Counted from the first letter of the stretch, positions 1-9,289 are shown. The stretch: DNA of 64,000 nucleotides from Rhodovulum strictum (GCF_009649175.1 NZ_WJPO01000006.1:62001-126000); one strand, 5' to 3'. Numbers and translations: made by a program. Notes: a model not told the origin generated them from the sequence alone.

Positions 1-2
1 TC

Positions 3-1514
3 CTTCAGGGACATGACGACACGAGCCCCGCCATCGGGGCGCCCGGCCGCGACTGGCTGAGCTATGGCGGGCTGCGCGCGCTGGGCGAGCGGGTCGCAGA
101 CCATCTGCACGCCGCGGGCGTGGGCCGCGGCGACCGGGTGGCCATCGTCCTGCCGAACGGGCCGGAAATGGCCACGGCCTTCGTGACGATCGCCCAGACC
201 GCCACCACCGCGCCCCTGAACCCCGCCTATCGCGAGGATGAATATGCCTTTTACCTCGAGGATCTGAAGGCCAAGGCCATCGTTCTGGCCGAAGGCTATG
301 ACGGCCCCGCGCTGGCGGCCGCCAACCGCTTCGGGCTGACGGTGCTGCGCCTGCGCGTCGATCCGGCCGCGCCTGCGGGGGAATTCGACCTTGTGGCCGA
401 AGGCGACGGCGGGGCCTGCGACAAGGGGGAACCGCAGTCCGGCGATGTCGCGCTGATCCTGCACACTTCGGGCACCACCTCGCGGCCCAAGATCGTGCCG
501 CTGCTGCAATCGAATGTCGCCGCCTCGGCCGCGAATATCCGCGCCTCGCTGGACCTGACGCCTGCGGATCGCTGCCTGAACGTGATGCCGCTCTTTCATA
601 TCCACGGGCTTCTGGCCGCGGTCAGCGCGTCGCTTTCGGCGGGCGCCTCGATCTGGTGCGCGCCGGGCTTCGACGCGCTGAAATTCTTCGGCTGGCTCAA
701 GGACGCGGATCCGACCTGGTATACCGCGGTACCGACCATGCATCAGGCGATCCTGTCGCGCGCCAGCCGCAACCGCGACGTGATCGACGCCGCGCGGCTG
801 CGCTTCCTGCGCTCCTCCTCGGCCTCGCTGCCTGCGCAGGTGATGATGGAACTGGCAGAGACCTTCGGCGCGCCGGTGATCGAGGGCTATGGCATGACCG
901 AAGCCACCCACCAGATGTGTTCCAACCCGCTGCCGCCGCGCGCGCAGAAACCGGGCTCGGTCGGGGTCGAGGCGGGGCCGATGGTGCGCATCGCCCACGA
1001 GATCGAGGACCGGCTGGTTGACGGCACGGGCGAGGTGGTGATCTCGGGGCCCAACGTGACCCCGGGCTATGAGGGCAACCCCGAGGCAAACGCGAAAAGC
1101 TTCTTCGAGGCGGAAGGCCAGCGCTGGTTCCGCACCGGCGATCAGGGCGCGTTCGACGAGGACGGCTATCTGCACCTCACCGGGCGGCTGAAGGAGATCA
1201 TCAATCGCGGCGGCGAAAAGGTCAGCCCGCTGGAGGTGGATGGCGTGCTGATGGAGCATCCCGCGATCGCGCAATGCGTGACCTTCGCCCTGCCCCATCC
1301 CAAGCTTGGCGAGGAAGTCGCGGCCGCCGTGGTGCTGCGCGAGGGCGCGAGTGCCACCGAGCGCGAGATCCGCGAATTCGCCGCCGCGCGCATGGCCGAT
1401 TTCAAGGTGCCGCGCAAGGTGGTCATCCTTGACGAGATCCCGAAAGGCGCGACCGGCAAGCTGCAACGCATCGGCCTGGCCGAGAAGCTGGGACTGGCGG
1501 AAAGCGCGGCCTGA
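3..1514 (+). CDS. AMP-dependent acyl-CoA synthetase/ligase (5'-truncated by window edge)
   Basis: ANL-superfamily adenylate-forming enzyme, which makes an acyl-adenylate from a carboxylic acid and ATP and then the CoA thioester. The frame is open back to base 3, so the true start lies outside the window; the internal GTG at 120 is not the start. Visible motifs are the phosphate loop HTSGTTSRPK (462-491), GYGMTEATH (about 888-914), the FRTGD hinge (about 1128-1142) and the C-terminal PKGATGK with the catalytic lysine (about 1440-1460). The PLFHIHG region resembles the oxalate-CoA ligase (PCS60/AAE3) branch, but the substrate cannot be fixed from sequence. A hairpin and repeat element follow the stop, then a PanE-like reductase. 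Confidence 0.9.
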   Translation, partial: LQGHDDTSPAIGAPGRDWLSYGGLRALGERVADHLHAAGVGRGDRVAIVLPNGPEMATAFVTIAQTATTAPLNPAYREDEYAFYLEDLKAKAIVLAEGYDGPALAAANRFGLTVLRLRVDPAAPAGEFDLVAEGDGGACDKGEPQSGDVALILHTSGTTSRPKIVPLLQSNVAASAANIRASLDLTPADRCLNVMPLFHIHGLLAAVSASLSAGASIWCAPGFDALKFFGWLKDADPTWYTAVPTMHQAILSRASRNRDVIDAARLRFLRSSSASLPAQVMMELAETFGAPVIEGYGMTEATHQMCSNPLPPRAQKPGSVGVEAGPMVRIAHEIEDRLVDGTGEVVISGPNVTPGYEGNPEANAKSFFEAEGQRWFRTGDQGAFDEDGYLHLTGRLKEIINRGGEKVSPLEVDGVLMEHPAIAQCVTFALPHPKLGEEVAAAVVLREGASATEREIREFAAARMADFKVPRKVVILDEIPKGATGKLQRIGLAEKLGLAESAA

Positions 1515-1520
1515 AAGGGA

Positions 1521-1579
1521 GCCCGGCCCCTGGCCGGGCTGCCTCCGGCGGGGATATTTGGGGCCAGAAGAAGACAGGG
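1521..1579 (+). repeat. 3'-end intergenic repeat element, copy A
   Basis: An 8-bp perfect stem (1521-1528 with 1532-1539, loop CCT) starts 6 bases after the ligase stop. It is followed by the family core GATATTT (1553-1559), three variable bases and GCCAGAAGAAG (1563-1573). Five relatives occur in this window, at about 11.4, 35.2, 37.7, 52.5 and 62.1 kb. All are oriented hairpin-first relative to the gene that ends just upstream, which suggests a transcript 3'-end or terminator role. Confidence 0.75.
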
Positions 1580-1617
1580 CGGCGGGCGCGGGTCCGCGGC
1601 AAGACGAGGGATTGTGC

Positions 1618-2598
1618 ATGAAGATCTGTGTGTTCGGTGCGGGGGCCATCGGCGGCTATATGGGGGCAAAGCTTGCGCAGGCGGGCGCCGAGGTCAGCCT
1701 GGTGGCGCGCGGCCCGCATCTGGCGGCGATGAAGGACCGGGGCCTGCGGCTGATCGAGGAAGAAACCGGGACGGATGTGACCGTGCCGGTCACTGCCTCG
1801 GACAATGCGGCCGATCTGGGGGTGCAGGACTATGTCGTGGTCACGCTCAAGGCCCATTCGGTGCCGCCGGTGGTGGACCGGATGACGCCCCTGATCGGTG
1901 AACACACGACCATCGTTTCCGGCGTCAACGGGGTGCCGTGGTGGTATTTCCACAAGATCGGCGGCCCGCTGGAAGGCACGCGGCTGGCCTCGGTCGATCC
2001 GGGCAACGCACAATGGAACGGGTTCGGGCCCGACCGGGTGCTGGGCTGCGTCGTCTATCCGGCGGCCGAGGTGATCGAGCCAGGCGTGGTCAAGCATATC
2101 GAGGGCAACCGCTTTTCGCTGGGCGAACCCGACGGGTCGAAATCCGAGCGCGCGGTGCGGCTGTCCGAGGCGCTGGCGGCGGCGGGGCTGAAGGCGCCGG
2201 TGCGGCCCAAGCTGCGCGACGAGATCTGGGTCAAGCTGTGGGGGAACCTGTCGTTCAACCCGATCTCGGCGCTGACCCATGCGACGCTGGATGTGCTGTG
2301 TACCGATCCGGGGACGCGGGCGGTGGCGCGCAACATGATGCTGGAAGCGCAGGAGATCGCCGAAAAGCTGGGGGTGAAATTCCCCATCGATGTCGACCGC
2401 CGGATCGAGGGCGGCGCGGCGGTGGGGGCGCATCGCACCTCGATGTTGCAGGATCTGGACATGGGCCGGCCGATGGAGATCGACGCGCTGGTGGGTTCGG
2501 TGCAGGAACTGGGCCGGGTGACCGGCACGCCCACCCCCACCATCGACGCGGTTCTAGCACTGGTGACGCTGCGCGCGCGGGTGGCCAGGCTTTACTGA
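1618..2598 (+). CDS. panE: 2-dehydropantoate 2-reductase family protein (PanE/ApbA)
   Basis: NADPH-dependent ketopantoate reductase family, 326 residues, cytoplasmic; the classic reaction makes pantoate for CoA synthesis. The N-terminal Rossmann motif GAGAIGGYMG lies at residues 7-16, and the helical C-terminal domain carries the family lysine in WVKLWGN (about residue 206) followed by SFNPISALT. The ATG at 1618 is preceded by a GAGG-type ribosome site. The length is slightly above E. coli PanE. Many Rhodobacterales have several paralogues, so a related 2-oxo-acid could be the substrate. A strong terminator follows directly. Confidence 0.85.
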   Translation: MKICVFGAGAIGGYMGAKLAQAGAEVSLVARGPHLAAMKDRGLRLIEEETGTDVTVPVTASDNAADLGVQDYVVVTLKAHSVPPVVDRMTPLIGEHTTIVSGVNGVPWWYFHKIGGPLEGTRLASVDPGNAQWNGFGPDRVLGCVVYPAAEVIEPGVVKHIEGNRFSLGEPDGSKSERAVRLSEALAAAGLKAPVRPKLRDEIWVKLWGNLSFNPISALTHATLDVLCTDPGTRAVARNMMLEAQEIAEKLGVKFPIDVDRRIEGGAAVGAHRTSMLQDLDMGRPMEIDALVGSVQELGRVTGTPTPTIDAVLALVTLRARVARLY

Positions 2599-2622
2599 CC
2601 GGGCATCGTCCGGACGAAAACG

Positions 2623-2649
2623 GGGCGCCCGAAAACGGGCGCCCTTTTT
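2623..2649 (+). terminator. Rho-independent terminator after panE
   Basis: A perfect 9-bp stem (2623-2631 with 2636-2644) with an AAAA loop is followed by five T (2645-2649). It lies 24 bases after the panE stop and just before the convergent end of the serine protease gene. Confidence 0.9.
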
Positions 2650-2661
2650 GCTTTCGGCGGC

Positions 2662-4140
2662 TCAGTCGGCAGCGACCGACAGCGCCACGAAACGCGGTTC
2701 GCCCTGGCGGCGCACCAGCAGCAGAAGCGACTTGCGCCCGGCATCGCGCGCTTCGGCGATGCGGGCCTCGAGATCGGCGATGCTCAGCACCTTGCGCTGG
2801 CCCGCCTCGGTGATCAGATCACCCGCGCGCAGGCCCTTTTCAAAGGCTTCGCCCGTCTCGTCGATGTCCTGAACCACCAGCCCCTCGGCGCCCGCGGCCA
2901 GATCGAGCTGTTCGCGCAGCGCGTCGGTCATCGGGGCCAGGGTCATGCCCAGCATCTCGCGCGTTTCGGGTTCGGCGGGGGTATCGGGCGAGGCGACGGC
3001 GGGCACGGCGCCCTCGGCGGTTTCGCGGCGACCCAGCACCACGTCCAGCGTTTCCATCTCGCCGCCGCGGAACACGGTCAGTTCCACCGTCTTGCCGACA
3101 GCGGTGTTGCCCACCTGGCGCACAAGCCCGCGGGTGTCGTCCACCTTGATCCCGTCGAAGCTGAGGATCACGTCGCCCTGTTCCATGCCCGCCTCGGCGG
3201 CCGGCCCCTCGGGCACATCGGTCACCAGCGCGCCGCGCGCCTCTTTCAGGCCCAGCGCCTCGGCCATGTCGGGGGTCACGTCCTGGATGCGCACGCCCAG
3301 CCAGCCGCGCCTTGTCTCTCCGAATTCCTGCAACTGCTCGATGACATTCGTCACCACCGCAGAGGACATCGCGAAGCCTATCCCGATCGAACCGCCATTG
3401 GGCGAGAGGATGGCGGTATTCACGCCCACCACCTCGCCCGCCATGTTGAACAGCGGGCCGCCCGAATTGCCGCGGTTGATCGCGGCATCGGTTTGCAGGT
3501 AATCGTCATAGCTGCCCGACAGCGCCCGGCCGCGCGCCGAGACGATCCCGGCCGAGACCGAGAAGCCCTGGCCCAGCGGGTTGCCCATGGCCATCACCCA
3601 GTCGCCCACCCGCACCGTGTCGGAGTCGCCGAAGGGCACGAAGGCCAGCGGCTTGTCGCTGTCGACCTTGAGAAGCGCGATGTCGGTATTGGGGTCGGTG
3701 CCGATCACGCTGGCCTTGAGGGTGGTGCCCGAGAAGAACTCGATCGTGATCTCGTCGGCCTGTTCGATGACGTGGTTGTTGGTGACGATGTAGCCGTCGG
3801 CCGAAATCACGAATCCCGAACCCAGCGCCTGGCTGCGACGCGGCGGGCGGGCGCCGTCGCGGTCGGGATTCATGAAGTCGCGGAAGAATTCCTCGAAGGG
3901 GGAGCCGGGGGGCACCATCGGCGTCGAGCCGGTATGGCCCGCGATGCTTGTCGAGGTGGTGATGTTGACCACCGCCGGGCTGACCTGCTCGGCCAGATCG
4001 GCAAAGCTTTCGGGCGCGGCACGGGCCAGCGCGCCCGATGCCTGCCCCAGCGCAAGGGCGGCGGCAAGCGCCAGCGCGCGGGCCGGGCCTGTCCAGCTCG
4101 GCGCGCGGCGGGCGGGGGTGGAAATGACCTGCGATGTCAC
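2662..4140 (-). CDS. degP: Periplasmic serine endoprotease DegP/HtrA (Do-like)
   Basis: HtrA-family protease and chaperone that degrades misfolded periplasmic proteins; 492 residues. An N-terminal signal sequence runs to about residue 41 (hydrophobic ALALAAALALG, then an AxA-type site). The trypsin-like domain has the triad His123 (TNNHVIE), Asp153 (NTDIALL) and Ser226 (GNSGGP), followed by two PDZ domains. The GTG at 4140 is chosen because AGGAGG sits 8 bases upstream and the signal peptide follows at once; extending upstream to 4293 would add a non-conserved stretch. It lies downstream of hflK-hflC-DUF2065 on the same strand, a linkage common in alphaproteobacteria. Confidence 0.95.
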   Translation of the reverse strand: MTSQVISTPARRAPSWTGPARALALAAALALGQASGALARAAPESFADLAEQVSPAVVNITTSTSIAGHTGSTPMVPPGSPFEEFFRDFMNPDRDGARPPRRSQALGSGFVISADGYIVTNNHVIEQADEITIEFFSGTTLKASVIGTDPNTDIALLKVDSDKPLAFVPFGDSDTVRVGDWVMAMGNPLGQGFSVSAGIVSARGRALSGSYDDYLQTDAAINRGNSGGPLFNMAGEVVGVNTAILSPNGGSIGIGFAMSSAVVTNVIEQLQEFGETRRGWLGVRIQDVTPDMAEALGLKEARGALVTDVPEGPAAEAGMEQGDVILSFDGIKVDDTRGLVRQVGNTAVGKTVELTVFRGGEMETLDVVLGRRETAEGAVPAVASPDTPAEPETREMLGMTLAPMTDALREQLDLAAGAEGLVVQDIDETGEAFEKGLRAGDLITEAGQRKVLSIADLEARIAEARDAGRKSLLLLVRRQGEPRFVALSVAAD

Positions 4141-4177
4141 GCGTGGATCCTCCTGCGTTCGGTCCCGAAGGGCCCCG

Positions 4178-4195
4178 GCATGCCCTGAGGCATGC
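4178..4195. promoter_or_regulatory. Inverted repeat upstream of degP
   Basis: Perfect 7-bp arms GCATGCC / GGCATGC with a CTGA loop lie 38-55 bases upstream of the degP GTG, between the DUF2065 stop and degP. It could be a 5' UTR hairpin or an operator. No T-run follows, so a terminator for the hfl genes is unlikely. Confidence 0.5.
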
Positions 4196-4289
4196 GGACC
4201 CCGCTTTTCCTGCGATATGTCCCTGGTGCCGGACTGTGCAACACAATGCCCGTCGCGGCGCGTCAACAGGCCGTGATGGGCGCAGTCTT

Positions 4290-4484
4290 TCACCCTGCAA
4301 GCCGTTGGGCAAGCCAGATGAGCGCGGTGCCCAGCGCGACGGCGGCCAGTCCGATGATCCGCCGCGTCTCGGGCGGGATGCGGCGGATCAGCTCTACCAC
4401 CTCGTCAAGACGCGAAGGGGCCAGTGCGAACACCAGCCCCTCCACAACCAGAACCAGCCCGATGGCCAGAACCAGAAAGCTCAT
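4290..4484 (-). CDS. DUF2065 family small membrane protein
   Basis: A 64-residue protein with two hydrophobic segments (about residues 3-21 and 44-60) separated by an acidic/basic amphipathic stretch. This matches the DUF2065 (YjeT-like) family often found beside hflK-hflC. Its ATG overlaps the hflC stop by four bases (ATGA), so translation is probably coupled. The molecular function is unknown; the context points to an accessory of the HflKC membrane complex. Confidence 0.8.
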   Translation of the reverse strand: MSFLVLAIGLVLVVEGLVFALAPSRLDEVVELIRRIPPETRRIIGLAAVALGTALIWLAQRLAG

Positions 4485-5389
4485 TGCGCCGCCGCACGCC
4501 CCGGCGCTGCCGGTTGCGGCCGCTCGGCCTGCTTGAGGTATTCGAAGAACTCGCTGTCGGGCGTCATGACCATGAACGAATTACCCTGCATCAGCGCGTT
4601 CTCGTAGGCCCTGAGCGAACGCAGGAAGGCGAAGAACTCGGGATCGGCACCGAACGCCTCGGCAAAGATCGCGTTGCGCTCGGCATCGGCCTCGCCTCGG
4701 GTGATCTGCGCCTCGCGCTCGGCATCCGAGACAAGCTCGACCACGGTCCGGTCGGCCAGCGCGCGCACCCGCTGCGCGGCCTCGTTCCCGCGGGCGATCT
4801 CGTCGGCGGCCTCGCGCTCGCGCTCGGCGCGCATCCGGGCAAAGGTCGCTTCCAGGTTCTGGGCGGGCAGGTTGGTCTGTTTCAGCCGCACGTCCACCAC
4901 CTCGATGCCAAGGCTGCGGGCCAGATCGCGCGACTGGTTGCGGATACGGGTCATCAGCACGCGCCGGTCCTCGGACAGGATCGTGTCGGATGTCACCTGA
5001 TCGGCACCCAGCACGGCCCGGATCTGGGCGTTCAGGATCGAGGACAGACGATCCTCGGCCGCGCGCAGGCCGCCAACGCCGACCGCCTGACGGAACTGCA
5101 CCGCATCCGAGATGCGATAGCGGGCGAAGGCGTCGACCACCAGACGGCGGTCATCCGAAGGCGTGACCTCGATCGTGTCGGTGTCCAGAGAAAGGATCCG
5201 GTCGTCGTATTTGACGACTTCCTGGATGAACGGGATCTTGAAGGCGAGCCCGGGCTCTTCCTTGACCGCCTTGATCTGGCCGAATTGCAGCACCAGCGCC
5301 TTTTCGCGCTCGTCCACCACGAAGATCGAGGAAAGACCCAGGATCAGCACCAGAAACAGGATCGGAACGATCATGATCGTCTTGCGCAT
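4481..5389 (-). CDS. hflC: HflC, SPFH-domain modulator of FtsH protease
   Basis: The 302-residue partner of HflK. The pair forms a large membrane assembly that restrains the FtsH protease. One N-terminal transmembrane segment (about residues 4-24: IMIVPILFLVLILGLSSIFVV) is followed by the SPFH/band-7 domain and an alanine/glutamate-rich coiled coil (about 190-240). It starts two bases after the hflK stop and overlaps the following DUF2065 gene by four bases, giving a tight hflK-hflC-DUF2065 operon. Confidence 0.95.
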   Translation of the reverse strand: MRKTIMIVPILFLVLILGLSSIFVVDEREKALVLQFGQIKAVKEEPGLAFKIPFIQEVVKYDDRILSLDTDTIEVTPSDDRRLVVDAFARYRISDAVQFRQAVGVGGLRAAEDRLSSILNAQIRAVLGADQVTSDTILSEDRRVLMTRIRNQSRDLARSLGIEVVDVRLKQTNLPAQNLEATFARMRAEREREAADEIARGNEAAQRVRALADRTVVELVSDAEREAQITRGEADAERNAIFAEAFGADPEFFAFLRSLRAYENALMQGNSFMVMTPDSEFFEYLKQAERPQPAAPGRAAAQ

Positions 5390-5391
5390 CG

Positions 5392-6516
5392 TCAGTTCCC
5401 TCCCGTGCCGGTCGTGCGGCGCAGCTCGTTGAGCGGCAGATAGGGCACCACGCCCTGACCGGCCTCGCCGCCGATGATCGCGGGATCAAGAATGGTCTTG
5501 TCCACCTCGCCCAACACCTTTTCCATGGTTTCCAGATACAGCCGCTTGCGCGTGACATCGGGCGCCTTCAGATACTCGGCCAGCACCGCCGAGAAGCGGC
5601 TGGCCTCACCCAGCGCCTCGTTGGTGACGCGGGCGCGATAGCCTTCGGCCTGCTCGATGATCTGCGCCGCCTCGCCTCGGGCCTGGGCCACCACGCGGTT
5701 GGCATAGGCATCGGCCTGGCGTTGCAGACGGTCGCGTTCCTGTTCGGCGGCCTGAACCTCGCGGAAGCTGTTGATCACCTCGGCGGGCGGGTCGGCCTTG
5801 TCGAGGTTGATCCGGACGATGGTGATGCCGCTTTCGTACTCGTCCAGCGTCTCCTGGATGTTCTGGCGCGCCCGGTCGGCGATGATGCCACGGTCGCGGT
5901 TCAGGATCGGCGACAGCGGCGAGGCGGCGATGATCTCGCGCATCACGGATTCCGACACCGCCTGCACGGTCAGTTGCGGATCGCGGATGTTGAACAGCAC
6001 CTTGGCGGGATCGTTGATGTTCCACACCACCTGGAAGTCGATATCGACGATATTGGCATCCGTGGTCAGCATCAGCCCGCCTTCGACATTGCCGCGGCGG
6101 ATGCCGATATCCTCGGTGCGTTCGCTGGTGACATTGACCACCTCGGCGGTGATCACCGGCCAGGGGGCAAAGTTCAGACCGGGCTGGCCGGTCGCGTAAT
6201 ACTTGCCCAGGAACAGCTCGACCGATTGTTCCTCGGGCTTGACGGTATAGAGCGAGGCGAACAGCCAGACGACAAAGGCGCCGATCACGCCCAGCGCGAT
6301 GCCGCCCCTGGTCAGTTTCGGCCCGGGGCCACGCCCGCCGCGCCCGCCCATCAGGACGCGCAGCTGTTCCTGCCCGCGGCGCATCAGTTCGTCGATCTCG
6401 GGGATCTGGGGCGGCTCGCCGCCCGGACCGCGGCCGCCGCCGCCTCCCCCGCCACCGCGGTTGCCGCCGCCGCCCTGGCCTCCGCCCCCCCAGGGACCGC
6501 CACTATGTCCAGCCAT
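5392..6516 (-). CDS. hflK: HflK, SPFH-domain modulator of FtsH protease
   Basis: HflK subunit of the HflKC complex, 374 residues. The N-terminus is an extended glycine-rich tract (about residues 5-35), as in other HflK proteins. One transmembrane segment near residues 75-95 (GVIGAFVVWLFASLY) and an SPFH domain with a C-terminal coiled coil follow. The ATG at 6516 (MAGHSGG) is preferred over the longer frame at 6561 because an AGAGGT ribosome site lies about 10 bases upstream and the extra 15 residues look non-coding. It is the first gene of the hfl operon. Confidence 0.93.
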   Translation of the reverse strand: MAGHSGGPWGGGGQGGGGNRGGGGGGGGRGPGGEPPQIPEIDELMRRGQEQLRVLMGGRGGRGPGPKLTRGGIALGVIGAFVVWLFASLYTVKPEEQSVELFLGKYYATGQPGLNFAPWPVITAEVVNVTSERTEDIGIRRGNVEGGLMLTTDANIVDIDFQVVWNINDPAKVLFNIRDPQLTVQAVSESVMREIIAASPLSPILNRDRGIIADRARQNIQETLDEYESGITIVRINLDKADPPAEVINSFREVQAAEQERDRLQRQADAYANRVVAQARGEAAQIIEQAEGYRARVTNEALGEASRFSAVLAEYLKAPDVTRKRLYLETMEKVLGEVDKTILDPAIIGGEAGQGVVPYLPLNELRRTTGTGGN

Positions 6517-6608
6517 CCAGGTCTTACCTCTTTGCTGTTTCTCTTCTCGCTCGCGTCGCAAACACGTGTGACCTAACTGGTCGCTCAGGGCCGGAATTCA
6601 ACCCGGAT

Positions 6609-7967
6609 TCACCAGGTCCTGACCGGCGCCTTGAGCGTCACAAGCTCTTCGGCGATGGTCGGATGGACCGCGACGGTCCGGTCGAAATCCTCCTTGGTCG
6701 CGCCCATCCGGATCGCTATGGCGGCCAGCTGGATCATCTCGCCGGCATGGTCCGCGACGATATGACAACCCAGCACCCTGCGGGTCGTGGCGCAGACGAT
6801 CAGCTTCATCAGCACCCGTTCCTCGCGCCCGGCAAAGCCCGACTGCATCGGCCGGAACGCGGTGGCATAGATCTCGACCCCGCCACGGGCGCGGGCCTCC
6901 TCCTCGCTGAGCCCGACCGTACCGAATTCCGGCCTGGTAAAGACCGCGCCGGGCACCAGATCGTGATCGGCGCGCGTGGGCCTGCCCTTGAATACCGTCT
7001 CGACAAAGGCAGCGCCCTCGCGGATCGCCACGGGGGTCAGGTTGATCCGGTCGGTCACATCGCCCACCGCATAGATCGAGGGCACCGCGGTCTGGGAATA
7101 GCCGTCAACCTCGATCGCGCCGTTCGGCTTCAGGCCCACGCCCAGGCCATCAAGCCCCAGCCCCGCGCTGTTGGGCACCCGGCCCGTGGCATACAGCACC
7201 GCGTCATAGACGCCGTCATGCCCGTCGGTGGATTTCACCCACAGCCCGTCCGCCACCCGGTCGATCCGCTGCACGTTGCAGCCCAGCCGCAGGTCGATGC
7301 CCTGGTCGCACATTGCCCCGGCGATATGGCCGCGCGCCTCCTCGTCAAAGCCGCGCAGGATCTGGGCGCCGCGGTAATACTGCGTCACCGCCACACCCAA
7401 CCCGTTCAGGATGCAGGCAAACTCGCAGGCGATATAGCCGCCGCCGACGATCAGGACCCGGCGCGGCAGCGCGTCCAGCCGGAACACCTCGTTCGAGGTG
7501 ATGACATGTTCTGCGCCCGGAAACTCGGGCACAAAGGGCCGCCCGCCGGTCGCGACCAGGATATGGCGCGCGGTCTTTTCGGTGCCATCGGCCAGCCGGA
7601 CGGTATGCGCATCGGCCAGCACGGCGCGGGCATCGAAGATCTCGACCCCGGCCCTTTGCAGATTGCCGCGATAGATGCCCTCCAGCCGGTCAAGCTCGGC
7701 ATCCAGCTTCGCCCGGAACGCGGTCCAGTCGAAGCCGCCCGCCGCCACATCCCAGCCATAAGCCCGCGCATCCGCCATCGCGACCGGATAGCCCGAGGCA
7801 AAGACCATCAGCTTCTTGGGCACGCAGCCGCGGATCACGCAGGTTCCGCCCATGCGATATTCCTCGGCCAGACCGACCCGCACGCCCGCCTCGGCCGCCG
7901 CCAGCCGCGCCGCCCTGACCCCGCCAGAGCCGCCACCGATGACGAAAAGATCGTAGTCGAAGGCCAT
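6609..7967 (-). CDS. gor: Glutathione-disulfide reductase
   Basis: FAD-dependent, NADPH-using reductase that regenerates GSH; cytoplasmic homodimer, 452 residues. The FAD motif GGGSGGVRAAR (residues 11-21) precedes the redox-active pair Cys43/Cys48 in GGTCVIRGC. A second dinucleotide motif (GGGYIACEFA) and the C-terminal VHPT box with the catalytic histidine are present. The ATG at 7967 is preferred because conserved MAFDYD begins there and it lies 7 bases after the rpiA stop; an in-frame ATG at 7982 would overlap rpiA. It is co-transcribed with rpiA. Confidence 0.95.
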   Translation of the reverse strand: MAFDYDLFVIGGGSGGVRAARLAAAEAGVRVGLAEEYRMGGTCVIRGCVPKKLMVFASGYPVAMADARAYGWDVAAGGFDWTAFRAKLDAELDRLEGIYRGNLQRAGVEIFDARAVLADAHTVRLADGTEKTARHILVATGGRPFVPEFPGAEHVITSNEVFRLDALPRRVLIVGGGYIACEFACILNGLGVAVTQYYRGAQILRGFDEEARGHIAGAMCDQGIDLRLGCNVQRIDRVADGLWVKSTDGHDGVYDAVLYATGRVPNSAGLGLDGLGVGLKPNGAIEVDGYSQTAVPSIYAVGDVTDRINLTPVAIREGAAFVETVFKGRPTRADHDLVPGAVFTRPEFGTVGLSEEEARARGGVEIYATAFRPMQSGFAGREERVLMKLIVCATTRRVLGCHIVADHAGEMIQLAAIAIRMGATKEDFDRTVAVHPTIAEELVTLKAPVRTW

Positions 7968-7974
7968 GCCGCGC

Positions 7975-8757
7975 TCAGACATCCCGGAACAGGTTTTCGC
8001 TTTCGCCGAATTCCACGCGCCCCTCCTCGAGCGTGCCCTCGGTCACGTCGCGCAACTCCACCCGGCCATCGCCATGGCCGATCACAACCGTGTCGCAGAT
8101 GTCGATGAACAGCCCGTTCTCGACCACGCCGGGGATCTGGTTCAGCACCAGCGCCAGTTGGCGCGGATTGCCGATGCGCATCAGGTGCAGGTCCAGGATG
8201 TGGTTGCCCTCATCCGTGCGATAGGGCGCCTCGCCGCTCATCCGCAGGCCGACCTCGCGGCCCAGAACGTCCATCCCCTCCAGCATCTCCTCGACCAGGT
8301 TGCGCGTCGTCTTCCAGCCGAAGGGGATCACCTCGATCGGCAGCGGAAAGGCCCCCAGATGCGCCACTTCCTTGGCCGGATCGGCGATCACCACCATCCG
8401 GTCGGACGCGGTCGCCACGATCTTTTCCTGAAGCAGCGCGCCGCCGCCGCCCTTGATGAGGTTCAGTTCGGCATCGAATTCGTCCGCCCCGTCTATGGTC
8501 AGGTCAAGCCAACCGGCCTCGTCCAGCGCGATCACCTCTATCCCCACCTCGCGCGCAAGCTCTGCCGTGCGCGTCGAGGTCGGAACGCCCCGGATCTTCA
8601 GACCCTCCCGGCGCACACGCTCGCCCAGGCAGCGCACCATCCAGGCCGCGGTCGAGCCGGTGCCCAGCCCCACCTTCATCCCGCTTTCCACCATGTCGCT
8701 GGCGCGCTTTGCGGCGGCGAACTTGGCCTTCTCGATGGGCGAAAGCTCTGCGGGCAT
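7975..8757 (-). CDS. rpiA: Ribose-5-phosphate isomerase A
   Basis: Interconverts ribose 5-phosphate and ribulose 5-phosphate in the pentose phosphate pathway; 260 residues, cytoplasmic. Signature segments GLGTGSTA (phosphate binding), DGADEFD (active site) and KGGGGALLQEK with its catalytic lysine are all present. The ATG at 8757 has AAGGAG 7 bases upstream; the 25 extra residues of the longer frame to 8832 are proline/arginine-rich and non-conserved. It is the first gene of an rpiA-gor pair, so NADPH production and glutathione reduction are transcriptionally linked. Confidence 0.95.
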   Translation of the reverse strand: MPAELSPIEKAKFAAAKRASDMVESGMKVGLGTGSTAAWMVRCLGERVRREGLKIRGVPTSTRTAELAREVGIEVIALDEAGWLDLTIDGADEFDAELNLIKGGGGALLQEKIVATASDRMVVIADPAKEVAHLGAFPLPIEVIPFGWKTTRNLVEEMLEGMDVLGREVGLRMSGEAPYRTDEGNHILDLHLMRIGNPRQLALVLNQIPGVVENGLFIDICDTVVIGHGDGRVELRDVTEGTLEEGRVEFGESENLFRDV

Positions 8758-8849
8758 TTGCGGTCTCCTTGGTCCGGTCGCAGCCCTTATAGGCAAGATG
8801 GCCCAAGGCTGCGAGGGGCAATTCGCGGGCAATGCGGGCCGGTTCGGTC

Positions 8850-9281
8850 CTATCCGCGCCGCATCGTGGCAATCACCTTGGCGGCGATCGCGATCAGCGC
8901 GGCGCGCTCGGCTTCGGTCAGCCCCGCCAGTGCCGCCGCGTTCTGCGCCGCGGCCGCCTCGGTCGCCGGACCCTCAAGCGCTCGGCCGCGTTCCGTCAGG
9001 TGGTTGCGCCTTGCCCGGCGATCCTCGGCATCGACGCTGCGCGTGATCAGCCCGTCCCGCTCCATCCGGGCCAGTGTGTTGGCCATCGTGGCCTGCTCGA
9101 CATCCAGCCGCTCGGCCAGATCACGCTGGGTCAGCCCGTCCTCGCGCCACAGCACCAGCAGCACCATGAACTGCGCCGGGGCAAGGCCCAGCGGCACCAG
9201 ACGGCGGGCCAGCCCCTTTTCGAAAAGCCGGGCCATGTGATTGGCCAGATAACCGGCCGAGGCTTCGCGGGAAAACGGCAT
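8850..9281 (-). CDS. MarR-family transcriptional regulator
   Basis: A 143-residue winged-helix regulator with dimerisation helices at both ends and a central HTH (GLTQRDLAERLDVEQATMANTLARM, about 50-74) followed by the wing (DAEDRRARRNHLTERG), the usual MarR layout. It is transcribed away from a small membrane-protein gene. The two promoters overlap and contain two identical perfect palindromes, so it very probably represses itself and the neighbour. The inducing ligand is unknown. Confidence 0.9.
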   Translation of the reverse strand: MPFSREASAGYLANHMARLFEKGLARRLVPLGLAPAQFMVLLVLWREDGLTQRDLAERLDVEQATMANTLARMERDGLITRSVDAEDRRARRNHLTERGRALEGPATEAAAAQNAAALAGLTEAERAALIAIAAKVIATMRRG

Positions 9282-9289
9282 GAACGGCC

